A stretch of DNA of 41,593 bases from contig NZ_JACKZS010000045.1 in assembly GCF_014222285.1 (NCBI RefSeq), positions 1-41,593 on the forward strand, written 5' to 3'. The notes below the pieces were generated by a model. The model did not search any database. It saw only the letters and a program-made list of their open reading frames with translations, and was not told the origin of the DNA. Source of the DNA: Nostoc sp. UCD121 (GTDB lineage Bacteria > Cyanobacteriota > Cyanobacteriia > Cyanobacteriales > Nostocaceae). Below are positions 9,793-19,034 of the stretch, piece by piece; within the stretch, counting starts at the first letter, position 1; each line of letters begins with the position of its first letter. A program made the position numbers and the translations under genes.

Positions 9793-10794
9793 ATGCAATT
9801 AAAGCCAATCAATCAGCAGGTCGTTTCGGTCGTTGGAGCCTCTAGCGGTATCGGTCGTGCTACAGCTCTTGAGTTTGCTAGACGCGGGGCAAAAGTGGTA
9901 GTCTCGGCTCGTAGTGAGTCGAAGCTTAAGTCTTTAGTGGAAGAGATTCGCGGCTTTGGCGGCGAGGCAACTCTTTGTGTCGCTGATGTGCAAGTATTTG
10001 AGCAAGTTAAGGCGATCGCAGATAAAACCGTGGAGGTATACGGACGGCTTGATACGTGGGTTCATGTTGCCGCGATCGGTATCTTTGCGACATTTGATAA
10101 CACAACACCAGAAGAGTTTAAGCATGTTATTGATGTCAACTTGATGGGGCAAGTACATGGTGCGATGGCGGCGTTACCACATCTCAAACGTGAGGGACGC
10201 GGCGCACTGATTCACGTCTCTTCAATGGAAGGTAGGCGATCGCTTCCATATCAAAGTGCTTACTCTTCAGCCAAACATGGGATTGAGGGCTTTCTTGAAG
10301 CTATGCGTCTCGAATTGATACATGAAAAATGGCCTATTAGTGTCACAAGTGTTAAGCCAGCCGTGATCAACACTCCCTTCTGGAATAATGGTTTAACAAA
10401 GTTAGGAGTGAAACCGTCAGGAATACCACCTTACTATGACCCAAGAATTGTGTCCGATGCTATCCTTTATGCATCTGAACACCCAATTCGTGACCTTTTG
10501 GTTGGAGATATAGCTAAATTACTAGATTTAGCCCAGAAAATATCGCCTTCGTTGGTAGATTCGTTGTTATTAGTTCTTGGCTTTAATTTACAACATAGTG
10601 ATGAACCGAAATCTGAAAATGCACCCAATAATTTTTACCAATCTGTTCCAGAAGACAACAGAATTGATGGAGATTATAAAAACCTAGTCATACCCAGCAT
10701 TTCTGATTTCTTGGGTAAATTACCCCTGTTTCAGTGGGGAACAGCAGCTTTATTGGCGGTACTGGTAGCATACGAATTCGAACAAAATAAGTAA
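9793..10794 (+). CDS. SDR-family oxidoreductase with C-terminal membrane anchor
   Basis: A 333-residue protein. The Rossmann cofactor motif GASSGIGR (about residues 15-22) is followed by an arginine in VVVSAR, suggesting NADP(H) preference. The catalytic serine lies in VSSMEG and the Tyr-x3-Lys pair in AYSSAKHG (near residue 157). The catalytic domain of about 250 residues carries an extra tail ending in a predicted membrane helix, TAALLAVLVAYEF, so it is probably membrane-tethered. This layout is common for cyanobacterial SDRs of unknown substrate. The gene stands alone; upstream is a repeat-rich spacer, downstream the PsaJ-like gene on the same strand. Confidence 0.85.
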   Translation: MQLKPINQQVVSVVGASSGIGRATALEFARRGAKVVVSARSESKLKSLVEEIRGFGGEATLCVADVQVFEQVKAIADKTVEVYGRLDTWVHVAAIGIFATFDNTTPEEFKHVIDVNLMGQVHGAMAALPHLKREGRGALIHVSSMEGRRSLPYQSAYSSAKHGIEGFLEAMRLELIHEKWPISVTSVKPAVINTPFWNNGLTKLGVKPSGIPPYYDPRIVSDAILYASEHPIRDLLVGDIAKLLDLAQKISPSLVDSLLLVLGFNLQHSDEPKSENAPNNFYQSVPEDNRIDGDYKNLVIPSISDFLGKLPLFQWGTAALLAVLVAYEFEQNK

Positions 10795-11093
10795 TGTTAT
10801 AGAGCATAGCTAAACATTAATATCAACGCTTAATCCTACCTTTTGATAGAGCCAAAACTTGAAATTATTCGGTTGCATATAAAGTATGACATATAGCCAA
10901 ATGATTGTCTCAAATAGAGCAGTTTTGTGGCTAAATCTATTGGAAATCATGAGACTATATTAGCAAGTTCTTATTCTCATGATTTCTAGACCGTTTTCCT
11001 TGCCAGAGTGTATTACACTCAAGCAAAAAGCGCCATATCTCGAAAAACGCAACAAAAAATTGTTGCACTATTAAAATATGTTTGGAGTATTGT

Positions 11094-11243
11094 ATGCAGA
11101 AACAAGACGAAGAAAAATCATATTTCCTTCGGTATCTTTCTCTAGCACCAGTTCTTGCTGTTCTTTCGATATCAGTTGCCTTTTCTACCTGGGCGGTTTT
11201 TAATTACTTTTTCCCTGACCTTCTCTTCCATCCTATGCCATAA
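11094..11243 (+). CDS. psaJ: Orphan PsaJ-like photosystem I subunit
   Basis: A 49-residue single-span protein ending FNYFFPDLLFHPMP, which matches the C-terminus of photosystem I subunit IX (PsaJ), typically F-N-R-F-x-PDLLFHP. The N-terminus YLSLAPVLAVLS also aligns with the PsaJ start (FLSTAPV type). PsaJ sits beside PsaF at the edge of photosystem I and helps bind chlorophyll. Differences from ordinary PsaJ: a charged N-terminal extension (MQKQDEEK), and the usual Glu before FN replaced by Val. It is not beside psaF, the normal partner. GGAG lies 8 bases before the ATG. Probably a divergent second copy used under special conditions; the family call is firm, the role is inferred. Confidence 0.75.
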   Translation: MQKQDEEKSYFLRYLSLAPVLAVLSISVAFSTWAVFNYFFPDLLFHPMP

Positions 11244-11559
11244 GTAAGTCTGCCATAGGTTAAAACCTATGGCTAACTAGTTTATCCTTGTTTGAATAGA
11301 CTAAATATATGTCTTTTAGTTTCGAACATATCTAATTATTAATATTTAGCAGAAACGCTTTAATTATTAATATATAAGCAGGAATAGAGTAAACTTAATT
11401 TTGAATAATTATTTAAATATTTTTCTATAGCTATAGGTTGATGGAAATAAAAGATTTGATTAGTTTACTAATAAGTAAGAGGCTAGACAAAAATAAAATA
11501 AAAGTTTGTAGCTAGCTTTATTTTGTTTCAACATTGTCTGTAATTAATAAGGAATCCAA
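11244..11559. other. AT-rich spacer upstream of Mn catalase
   Basis: About 316 bases of AT-rich DNA without an open frame of interest. It must hold the catalase promoter; no clear -35/-10 pair stands out. AAGGAATCCAA just before the start supplies the ribosome binding site. Confidence 0.5.
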
Positions 11560-12489
11560 ATGTTTTATCACACCAAGAGACTACAGTATTACACACGGCC
11601 ACAACGACCAGATCCAATATATGCCAAGAAAGTTCAGGAACTTATAGGTGGTGTTTTTGGCGAAATGACTGTGATGATGCAGTACCTATTTCAGGGCTGG
11701 AATAGTCGCGGCCCTGCTAAGTATCGAGATATGTTGTTAGATACTGGTACTGAGGAAATTGGGCATATCGAGATCCTTTCCACCTTGATTGGTCATCTGC
11801 TGGATAAAGCGCCGTTGAAATTACAAGAACAAGCTGCACAAGACCCTGTTGTGGGTGCGGTTATGGGCGGTACTAGCCCACGGGATGTAATTACAGATGT
11901 GATTGCGGCGGCTATGAACCCCCAACATACTATTGTCACTGGTTTAGGCGCTCAACCAGCCGACAGCGTTGGCTTTCCTTGGAACGGTCGTTTTATTGCC
12001 TCCAGTGGTAATCTTTTGGCAGATTTTCGGTCTAATCTGCATGCCGAAAGCCAGGGACGTTTACAAGCTGTAAGGCTGTACGAGATGAGCGACGATCCTG
12101 GAGTAAAAGATACTCTGAGTTTCTTAATCGCTCGTGACACGATGCACCAAAACCAATGGCTAGCAGCTATTGAAGATATAGAAAGTTCTGGAATTGAAAC
12201 CACTCCAGTCCCCAGTTCCTTTCCTCTAGAATTGGAAAAACGCGAGGTTTCCTATCAATTCTGGAATCATTCAGAGGGTACAGATAGCGCTGAAGGTCGG
12301 TGGGCAAAAGGGCCTTCAATGGATGGTAAAGGTGAATTCGAGTATGTTGCTAATCCCCAACCCTTGGGAACAGAACCACAACTATCACCCGCCGATCCAC
12401 GACTGCATGGTACACTGGCATCTGAACTGACCAAAGGAAATGGTTCAAGCACACCTCCTTTGGTTGAACGCACCACTATAGGTGGCTAA
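11560..12489 (+). CDS. Manganese (non-haem) catalase
   Basis: A 309-residue dimanganese catalase that converts hydrogen peroxide to water and oxygen. The metal ligands fall where the family requires them: Glu35 (GEMTVMMQYLFQGW), Glu66 and His69 (TGTEEIGHIEIL), Glu163 (LHAESQGRLQA) and His196 (DTMHQNQW). The four-helix bundle is followed by the usual extended C-terminal tail, rich in Pro and Gly. Length matches the family. In nitrogen-fixing cyanobacteria these enzymes contribute to desiccation, salt and peroxide tolerance. The gene ends just before a strong bidirectional terminator shared with the convergent EgtC-like gene. Confidence 0.95.
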   Translation: MFYHTKRLQYYTRPQRPDPIYAKKVQELIGGVFGEMTVMMQYLFQGWNSRGPAKYRDMLLDTGTEEIGHIEILSTLIGHLLDKAPLKLQEQAAQDPVVGAVMGGTSPRDVITDVIAAAMNPQHTIVTGLGAQPADSVGFPWNGRFIASSGNLLADFRSNLHAESQGRLQAVRLYEMSDDPGVKDTLSFLIARDTMHQNQWLAAIEDIESSGIETTPVPSSFPLELEKREVSYQFWNHSEGTDSAEGRWAKGPSMDGKGEFEYVANPQPLGTEPQLSPADPRLHGTLASELTKGNGSSTPPLVERTTIGG

Positions 12490-12515
12490 TCATCAGATAT
12501 TATCAATATCCCCGA

Positions 12516-12555
12516 TAAAAATACTTCGCCTCTTCTGACACCAGAAGAGGCGAAT
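12516..12555. terminator. Bidirectional intrinsic terminator
   Basis: A perfect 13-bp stem, TTCGCCTCTTCTG (12525-12537) and its complement (12542-12554), with a 4-base loop. On the minus strand it is followed by a T-run (AAAAAT at 12516-12521 on the plus strand), so it suits the EgtC-like gene best. On the plus strand it also lies 35 bases after the catalase stop. Confidence 0.8.
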
Positions 12556-12644
12556 CTTAAATTAAAAAAATTAGTTGAGCCTTTTTCTTTCCAGTATAAA
12601 TTCAGTCATCTTACCCATGATAAAAATCACGAGGTAAGTAAAGT

Positions 12645-13457
12645 TTATACTCCAATGGCAGAAAATTTCTTCAACAGGCTAATTCTTGGCTCTAATGACT
12701 GAGCTTGAAAAAATAGCATACTTTGTTCATCAAAAGCAGTCCAATTTTGGTTTTTAGATAAAGGCTCAGAGGCAACAATAACTTGATTTGGATGCTTGAG
12801 CGGATGATAAGACCAATAAAGAGTAGGCGCTTGTGTGCGATAAGCATAGCGAATTGCTGCAATTGCTTCACCATCACTGACAATTAAATTGGCACTAAAG
12901 CTTGTGTTGTATTCTGATGCCAACTCAGTCAGCTTTTCAAGTGTAGCCCCCAATGCCCAGAACAAAGTGCTATCAGGAGACGACTGCCACATTTGAACTA
13001 GTAGAGCGAAGATATGTTCCGAGTCGGTCGTGCCTTTAATCAAGCGGTATGTGGAATCAGAGAGGCTCTCACGTATTGGTCTATAGAGAGTCTGTTGAAA
13101 GTTTGATATCTCGCCATTATGCACAAACAACAGTTGATCGCTGCGAAATGGCTGACAATTGCTAATATCTAGCGATTCACCTACCCCAGCTAATCGGGCA
13201 TAGCCTACTGTACAAGTAGATTGTACATAGTTGCTCAACTCTTCCAGATTTGGATCGTTCCACATCGGAATTGTATTTCGGTAAATAAAGGGTTTACCCA
13301 CTTGATCGTACCAACCTACACCCACTCCGTCTGCACAAACTACTCCTGATTTTAATTCCAAAGGACTGTAACTCTGTTTATGAAGCGAATGATCCTGTTT
13401 ATACAGCAACTCATCTAATGGGATGGCGTTACCAAGGTAGCCAATTAATCTACACAT
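12645..13457 (-). CDS. egtC: Class II glutamine amidotransferase, EgtC-like
   Basis: A 270-residue protein. It starts MCRLIGY, so Cys2 becomes the N-terminal nucleophile after Met removal, as in all class II amidotransferases. FVHNGEISNF and GTTDSEHIFALL are the substrate-binding blocks of this fold. The overall match is to EgtC, the amidohydrolase that removes the glutamyl group from the hercynyl-gamma-glutamylcysteine sulfoxide intermediate in ergothioneine synthesis. The EgtB and EgtD partners are not in this window, so the symbol is tentative; a generic GATase role is the alternative. Convergent with Mn catalase. Confidence 0.75.
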   Translation of the reverse strand: MCRLIGYLGNAIPLDELLYKQDHSLHKQSYSPLELKSGVVCADGVGVGWYDQVGKPFIYRNTIPMWNDPNLEELSNYVQSTCTVGYARLAGVGESLDISNCQPFRSDQLLFVHNGEISNFQQTLYRPIRESLSDSTYRLIKGTTDSEHIFALLVQMWQSSPDSTLFWALGATLEKLTELASEYNTSFSANLIVSDGEAIAAIRYAYRTQAPTLYWSYHPLKHPNQVIVASEPLSKNQNWTAFDEQSMLFFQAQSLEPRISLLKKFSAIGV

Positions 13458-13930
13458 AAAAAAATGACGTTGCTGAAAGAGTAAGGAATTTCAGTCACAA
13501 GCTCCGATAAAAATCGAACCTTTTAACTGAGCAATTATTGCAAATCACTACTAATTTAACAACTATTTTTTATCTTGTGTATGCTTGAACTGTGACTTTA
13601 GTCATGGTTTTGTTTGTGACGTTTAGAATAATATTTTCTCAAAAAAAGATTTTAGATATTTAGATATAATTAAAAATTTAGAATCACTCTTGGGAGATTC
13701 AGAACTGCAATTTAATGGCTGCACCACTAAACCATAAATTTGGTGGGAGCCTTAAAACCATCTATTCAGATGTGTACGGACTCACCAATATTTTGCTATG
13801 GGCCAGTTGGATAATATTCATACTAAATCCTGACTCCTGATACCGAATTTTTTTCAATAAAGAAACTAAAGAATATTACTAGTTTATGCAATTCAATATA
13901 AGTTCAGGACAGATTACATCGCATAATTTA
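13458..13930. other. Intergenic, 473 bases
   Basis: AT-rich with no credible gene. The promoter of the EgtC-like gene should lie in 13458-13620. Nothing else recognisable apart from low-complexity A/T runs. Confidence 0.5.
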
Positions 13931-14635
13931 TCAATAGCTATTTACTGTAGCGCCACGCTCTTTTAAAAAACTTTCTGACAATGAGGGGCGTAAACACAGA
14001 TATACTAATGGCCCAAACAAAGGAAAAATAGCAACTACCCAAAAAATACGTTTATCCTTGATTCCTCGGCGTGCCATATCATCATCAAATAATGAACTTA
14101 TTGGAAATATCAAGCACATTAGACAGAAGTCGATACTAATGAGGTGAACAAAAGGTTTATGAAGAAACTGCTGAATATAATCTTCCCAATTTCCAGCAAT
14201 TACTGCATAGCCCAACAAACCAATAGTAGCAATTAATAAATAAGCTCCTGTTGTTCGTCGATCAAGAATTGAAAGCCACTTATCTTTTGTTCCATAGAAT
14301 ACTTGGTTAGATTTACGAAATATTAAATAAGGGAGAAGACATATTACACCTGTAAAATTTGAGCCGATAAAATAAGGCCAAGCGCGAAAGCTTTGCATTC
14401 TGCCATCAGCAAACATTAGGCAAGCGTAGATCATAGGCCAAATACCCATCAAGCAAAAGATTGTTGGAATAATCGCGTTAAGTTCTTGCCATTGAAGCGT
14501 TAAAAGCTTCCATCCTAAAGACCATGTGTCCGGTTGATCAACTGGGGCTAACAATATAGTATAAGTAACAAATCCTAACCATATAGCCCAAAGAATAGTT
14601 TTTCGGACATTTTCCAAGTCCAATTTATCCATCAT
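13931..14635 (-). CDS. Six-helix membrane protein, unknown function
   Basis: A 234-residue protein with about six membrane helices (near residues 14-31, 52-75, 85-105, 130-148, 161-182 and 195-217). Short charged loops include RKSNQVFYGTKDK and DDDMARRGIKDKR. The layout resembles conserved cyanobacterial/plastid membrane proteins of unknown role. GGAAGAAA directly upstream of the ATG pair serves as ribosome binding site; the second ATG, three bases on, is equally possible. It stands alone between two gene-free stretches. Confidence 0.65.
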   Translation of the reverse strand: MMDKLDLENVRKTILWAIWLGFVTYTILLAPVDQPDTWSLGWKLLTLQWQELNAIIPTIFCLMGIWPMIYACLMFADGRMQSFRAWPYFIGSNFTGVICLLPYLIFRKSNQVFYGTKDKWLSILDRRTTGAYLLIATIGLLGYAVIAGNWEDYIQQFLHKPFVHLISIDFCLMCLIFPISSLFDDDMARRGIKDKRIFWVVAIFPLFGPLVYLCLRPSLSESFLKERGATVNSY

Positions 14636-15264
14636 TTTCTTCCTGTATTAAGTAGAAAATTAAATTTTCTCTACTAAAATCTCTAATAGAGTTTCATGAT
14701 GATTAATTTGTTAACATTTCTAATTTAACTGCTTAAATAAGCTATTTTCATGGCTCTTGAGAGAGAATCATTTTAGATTAAGCCTCAACTTAAGATATAT
14801 TAACCAATTGTCACTAACTATGGCATTCTGCTAGACCTTAATTGCAGCTTATCGTTCAAAACCTTTATCCTAAAAGCATCATTGCTCTTGACAATCTCTT
14901 GCTTACTTAGCTATTTACTCATTTTATAGTCACCTTATTTATCGTTGATTTACTTTGCGAGATTCAACGCGATGTCTAGAATGAGCTACTCCTAAAATTT
15001 TAGCAATAGTAGGTATTAATGTAACGACTTTCGAGATTATTGAGAATAAACTTATTTTATTGACATTATCTGCCTACTTTGACGTTTCTATTTTTAAGAA
15101 AAGATTAGTATTGAGTAAGTTAAGTCTCACATAAATTGCTGTTTTTAACTTACTTAACTGTGCCTAATTATAGATACTGTTTTAACCCTAGATGTTTCAA
15201 AGGATAGGTGATATTTATTTTTTTAAATTTTAATCTAAAACAATAGTTTAAATAAATATACTGA
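14636..15264. other. Intergenic between divergent genes, 629 bases
   Basis: No gene is seen. It separates the divergent membrane protein and terpene synthase genes and must carry both promoters. A hairpin AGTAAGTTA (15114-15122) / TAACTTACT (15146-15154) lies about 110 bases before the terpene synthase start and could be an operator or leader structure. Confidence 0.5.
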
Positions 15265-16410
15265 ATGTTGATGTTCAGAAATAAATATCACAATTTTAAT
15301 AAAAGTATCAAAGATAATCTCCAAAAATCTTTGTTATTACAAGTCCCCTCTAATTCTGGGATGCTGATGTTGAGAACCTATTGTGATGTTCTGCCACGAG
15401 TTCGTAAATATTTAGAATTCTGGAAAAAAAATGCTGAACAAATTCCTAATCCTGAATTACGTAAGCAGGCTCTATTAAGTATAAGAACTAAAACATTTCA
15501 CTGCGAAGGTGGCTCTATCTATGGATTACTTGCCAAAAAAGAAATTGAGCCAATAATTTGCTTTATTGTTGCTTATCAAACAATTAGTGATTATTTAGAT
15601 AACCTATGCGATCGCAGTAATTCCTTAGATCCGAAAGATTTCCGTACTCTCCATCAAGCTTGTTTAGATGCTTTAACACCTAGTGCTAAATGCATTAATT
15701 ACTACCAGTTCCGTCAAGAACAAGACGATGGTGGCTATCTGATGAAACTAGTAAAAACTTGTCAAAATGTATTAAGGCAGCTACCATCCTATCAATTAAT
15801 TGCCCCTAGTTTATATCATCTGGCTGATTATTATTGTGATTTACAAGTTCATAAACACGTCCAAGTTAAGGAGCGAGTTCCTCGCTTAAAAGCATGGTTT
15901 GAAAGACATCGTAGCCAAATTCCTCAAATGAAGTGGTATGAATTTTCAGCTTCTACTGGCTCAACATTAGGAATTTTTTGCCTTGTGGCCTATGCAAGCG
16001 ATCCAGATTGCTCTGAGGAATTAGCTACAAAAGTTAAAAACAGCTACTTTCCTTGGGTTCAGGGGCTTCATATCCTACTTGACTATTTTATCGACCAAGA
16101 AGAAGACCGCATAGGTGGGGATTTAAATTTCTGTGCTTACTATAATAATGGGCAAGAAATAAGCGAACGGTTTACCTATTTTCTTAAACAGGCTGACAAA
16201 GCTGTTTCTTGTTTACCACATAAGCACTTTCATCGAATGATTAATCGAGCTTTATTAGGTGTTTATCTGGCTGATGAAAAAGTTAATCAACAGCAAAGTA
16301 TCAAAGAAACTGCAAAGAGAATTCTCAGTTCATGTGGTGGTTCATCAATCTTTTTTGTATGGAATGTTATGATTATGGCTCAAATTAGATATCGAAAAAT
16401 ATTAGCATAG
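15265..16410 (+). CDS. DUF2600-family terpene synthase (tetraprenyl-beta-curcumene synthase-like)
   Basis: A 381-residue all-helical protein. Hallmarks of the DUF2600 (YtpB-type) large-terpene synthases are visible: an aspartate-rich segment ISDYLDNLCDRS near residue 111 and the characteristic HILLDYFIDQEEDRIGGDLN block near residue 270, both suited to Mg-diphosphate binding. Bacillus YtpB cyclises a C35 polyprenyl diphosphate to tetraprenyl-beta-curcumene. Substrate chain length here cannot be told from sequence. The next gene on the same strand is a geranylgeranyl-reductase-like flavoprotein, which suggests a small terpenoid pathway. A 387-base gap containing a dispersed repeat separates them. 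Start alternatives at 15265 and 15271 differ by two residues. Confidence 0.75.
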   Translation: MLMFRNKYHNFNKSIKDNLQKSLLLQVPSNSGMLMLRTYCDVLPRVRKYLEFWKKNAEQIPNPELRKQALLSIRTKTFHCEGGSIYGLLAKKEIEPIICFIVAYQTISDYLDNLCDRSNSLDPKDFRTLHQACLDALTPSAKCINYYQFRQEQDDGGYLMKLVKTCQNVLRQLPSYQLIAPSLYHLADYYCDLQVHKHVQVKERVPRLKAWFERHRSQIPQMKWYEFSASTGSTLGIFCLVAYASDPDCSEELATKVKNSYFPWVQGLHILLDYFIDQEEDRIGGDLNFCAYYNNGQEISERFTYFLKQADKAVSCLPHKHFHRMINRALLGVYLADEKVNQQQSIKETAKRILSSCGGSSIFFVWNVMIMAQIRYRKILA

Positions 16411-16433
16411 TTAATCTGATGTATCAAAGGATA

Positions 16434-16612
16434 TATAGCAATCCGATAGCGAGTCAGACGCTCCTGCGTCGCTCTAAGCGAAGCCATGCCGCAGGCTTTA
16501 CGCTGCGCTATCGAGCGTCTTTGATTCCTGAATCATTAGTAGAGGTAAGGGACTGGTAAGAAGGAATAAAGGTGTACTGAGTTTTGTTCAAAAATCAAAT
16601 ATGAGTCCTATA
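16434..16612. repeat. Dispersed intergenic repeat, copy B (inverted relative to 2466-2671)
   Basis: Core 16434-16526 is nearly identical to the reverse complement of 2568-2671, lacking about 11 bases present there. The outer part ends AAATCAAATATGAGTCCTATAG, matching the start of copy A with few changes. It lies between the terpene synthase and the flavoprotein genes, which may separate their transcripts. Confidence 0.8.
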
Positions 16613-16797
16613 GATAAACAGATATTAGTTATTGATAAGCAAGGATATTCATCATCTTAAAATCCAATATAAATTTTTATTTGTTACTTGTCTAAAAAAT
16701 CAGAGAATAATCAATGAATCTGTAAAATTTTGGGTATCCCTTTAAAAAAATGTTCATCAATCAAAAGAAATTCTAATTAGATAAGGATAATTTAATA

Positions 16798-17913
16798 ATG
16801 TCTAAAATTGCAGTTCTTGGGGCAGGACCCGCAGGGTGTTCCGCAGGTTATCACTTGGCTAAAAGTGGGCATCAAGTCACGCTTATAGATAAGGACTCTT
16901 TTCCGAGAGATAAGACTTGTGGAGATGGAATCAGCCTTGGATCGGTTCAAGCATTATCCACAATTGGGATATATCCAGATGATATCAAACGTTTAGCCTC
17001 TGAGTACGCTCAAATCGATGGATTTCTGCTCGGAGTTTCAAACGAGATTAGCCATCTGTGCCCCAGTGAGCTTAAAGGTTATTGTGTACCTAGATTTGTA
17101 TTCGACAATCTTCTTTATCAAAAAGCAATTAATGCAGGGTGTGTAGCTCGAACGCAGAGAATTAGCGATATTGAAGGCTATCACCCAGAACTTTATAGTG
17201 ATTTTGATTACATAATAGATGCACGCGGTGTCTATGCAGGAGAAGCTAATGCGATCGCAATTAGAGCTTACTGGAGTATAAAAGTGGCAGATTTTCCAAA
17301 AATATATCTCTCAAAAGCTCAAATTTACTTTGATAAAGCTCTTGGGGTTAATGGATATGGTTGGATATTTCCCGTAGCGGTAGACTCAGAATTGGTCAAG
17401 CTCAATGTTGGTGTGGGAATGTGGCTAAATGAATATCAAAAGAACAATACAAACATTATTCGGCTTTTCAATGAATTTGTGCAGCGTAATCAGGCTACAA
17501 AAGAACTCTTAAGCTTAGTAGTTAGTCAGCAAAAGCCTAAAGCTTATCCCTTAGCCACTGCAAAACGAGCTAACACAGTCAGCTATGGCAAGGTTTTCAA
17601 AATTGGTGATGCTGCTAATCTAACAGATCCTTTGACTGGTGAAGGGATCGCAAATGCTATTCTCAGTGGCTTATACGTGACGCAAGCGATTAATATGAGT
17701 ACTAGTCCAGAATTAGCATCTGAAAATTGGCAGCGTCTTTATGATCTATACTTTGAGCCAGACCTCGATGCTGGTTTACAGATAAAGTCTTTTAGGAAAT
17801 TTTCATTTATAAATAAGTTATTAATCTGGTTGATGAATAGGAATAAGCCATTTGCAGAGCAGGTAACTTATACATTTGCAGGCTTAATTCCTTATAAAAA
17901 GCTACTTCCGTAA
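16798..17913 (+). CDS. Geranylgeranyl reductase-like FAD-dependent oxidoreductase
   Basis: A 371-residue flavoprotein of the geranylgeranyl reductase group. The N-terminal FAD motif VLGAGPAGCSAGYHLA (residues 5-20), the PRDKTCGDGIS substrate-side block (about 37-47) and the second FAD block KIGDAANLTDPLTGEGIANA are all clear. Family members reduce isoprenoid double bonds in chlorophyll, tocopherol or archaeal lipid precursors. It is not ChlP itself, which is longer and lacks this context. Because the neighbouring gene is a terpene synthase, it may reduce or oxidise that terpene; this is inference. AAGGATAATTTAATA precedes the ATG. The IS630 element inserts 64 bases after the stop. Confidence 0.8.
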   Translation: MSKIAVLGAGPAGCSAGYHLAKSGHQVTLIDKDSFPRDKTCGDGISLGSVQALSTIGIYPDDIKRLASEYAQIDGFLLGVSNEISHLCPSELKGYCVPRFVFDNLLYQKAINAGCVARTQRISDIEGYHPELYSDFDYIIDARGVYAGEANAIAIRAYWSIKVADFPKIYLSKAQIYFDKALGVNGYGWIFPVAVDSELVKLNVGVGMWLNEYQKNNTNIIRLFNEFVQRNQATKELLSLVVSQQKPKAYPLATAKRANTVSYGKVFKIGDAANLTDPLTGEGIANAILSGLYVTQAINMSTSPELASENWQRLYDLYFEPDLDAGLQIKSFRKFSFINKLLIWLMNRNKPFAEQVTYTFAGLIPYKKLLP

Positions 17914-17977
17914 CTCCCGCCATGAAGCCATCATTCTTCTTCAAAATCTCCCTGATGTTTCAGTGTTGGACATAATA

Positions 17978-19007
17978 TAGCGTTTACCGGTCTAATGAAG
18001 TACACTGAATCAAATAAAGCCGTGCATCCTCTTCAGGGTAAAAATGAAAGCATATTCCCTCGACTTACGTCGAAAAATACTTGATACATATCAGACAGGT
18101 GGAATATCACAACGTCAGTTAGCAAAAAGATTTTGTGTAACTTTAGGTTTTATTGAGAAATTACTTAAACAATATAGAGAAACAGGAAATATCGCGCCTA
18201 AAATTAGGACGAAACAAACTCCACCAAAGCTAAACGAACAACAACTTAATGTTCTTTTTGAAATAGTGGAAGCTAAAAATGATGCCACATTGAAAGAAAT
18301 TCGTGAGCAACTTCAAGAAAAAACAGGAATCACGATTGGTATTTCTACAGTAGATAGAATGTTACAAAAAATGGAAATCAGCTTAAAAAAAAACATTATA
18401 TGCCTCCGAAAAAGAGACTGAAAGAGTTCAATTATTAAGAATACAGTTCTGGCTACAAATTCAGGGAATACCGACTGAGAAGCTTATCTTCCTTGACGAA
18501 GCAGGAGCTAATATATCTTTGATAAGACACTCTGCTCGCGCCCAAAAAGGCAAAAGAGCGCACAGTTCTCGACCTCAAAAACGTAGTAAAAATGTCTCCG
18601 TAATTGGTGCAATTGGTCTTAAGGGCGTGATTAGCCAATACAGCATTTTGGGTGCAACTGATGGTCTGACATTTGAGGCTTATATTTCTCAAAAATTAGT
18701 TCCGAAACTTGAGGAAGGTGATTATATTATCATGGATAATTGCTCAATTCATAAAGGTGGAGACATTGTAGAATTAATTGAGGCTGCTGGAGCTAAATTG
18801 ATTTATTTACCACCATATTCTCCTGATTTTTCACCAATTGAAAATTGTTGGTCAAAAGTTAAGAACATACTACGTTCTATTGGTGCTAGAAGTTATCAAG
18901 ATTTAGCAAAGGCGATTGAAACTGCTTTTAACAAAGTCTCTTTAAATGATATTTATAATTGGTTTACCCACTGTTGTTACTGTACTTCACTAGACCGATA
19001 AACGCTA
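17978..19007 (+). mobile_element. IS630-family insertion sequence, complete
   Basis: Terminal inverted repeats of about 26 bp (TAGCGTTTACCGGTCTAATG on the left, near-identical complement on the right, two mismatches). Both ends abut the dinucleotide TA, the target duplicated by IS630/Tc1-mariner elements. The interior encodes one transposase in two overlapping frames. It appears intact and recent. It landed downstream of the flavoprotein gene without cutting a visible gene. Confidence 0.9.
18044..19001 (+). CDS. IS630-family transposase, two frames joined by slippage
   Basis: The first frame (18044-18421, 125 residues) holds the helix-turn-helix region (SLDLRRKILDTYQTGGISQR and HTH_29-type repeats). 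The second frame continues from the A9 run to 19001 and holds the DDE catalytic core: FLDEAG, then IIMDNCSIHKG, then YLPPYSPDFSPIENCWSKVK, giving Asp, Asp and Glu. The frames overlap at nine consecutive A residues (18385-18393). Losing one A by transcriptional slippage, or a +1 ribosomal shift, joins them in phase. Such slippery joins are known for IS630 elements, so this is probably regulation rather than decay. Confidence 0.85.
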
Positions 19008-19034
19008 TATTTATAGAAAATTACTTTAATTTTC

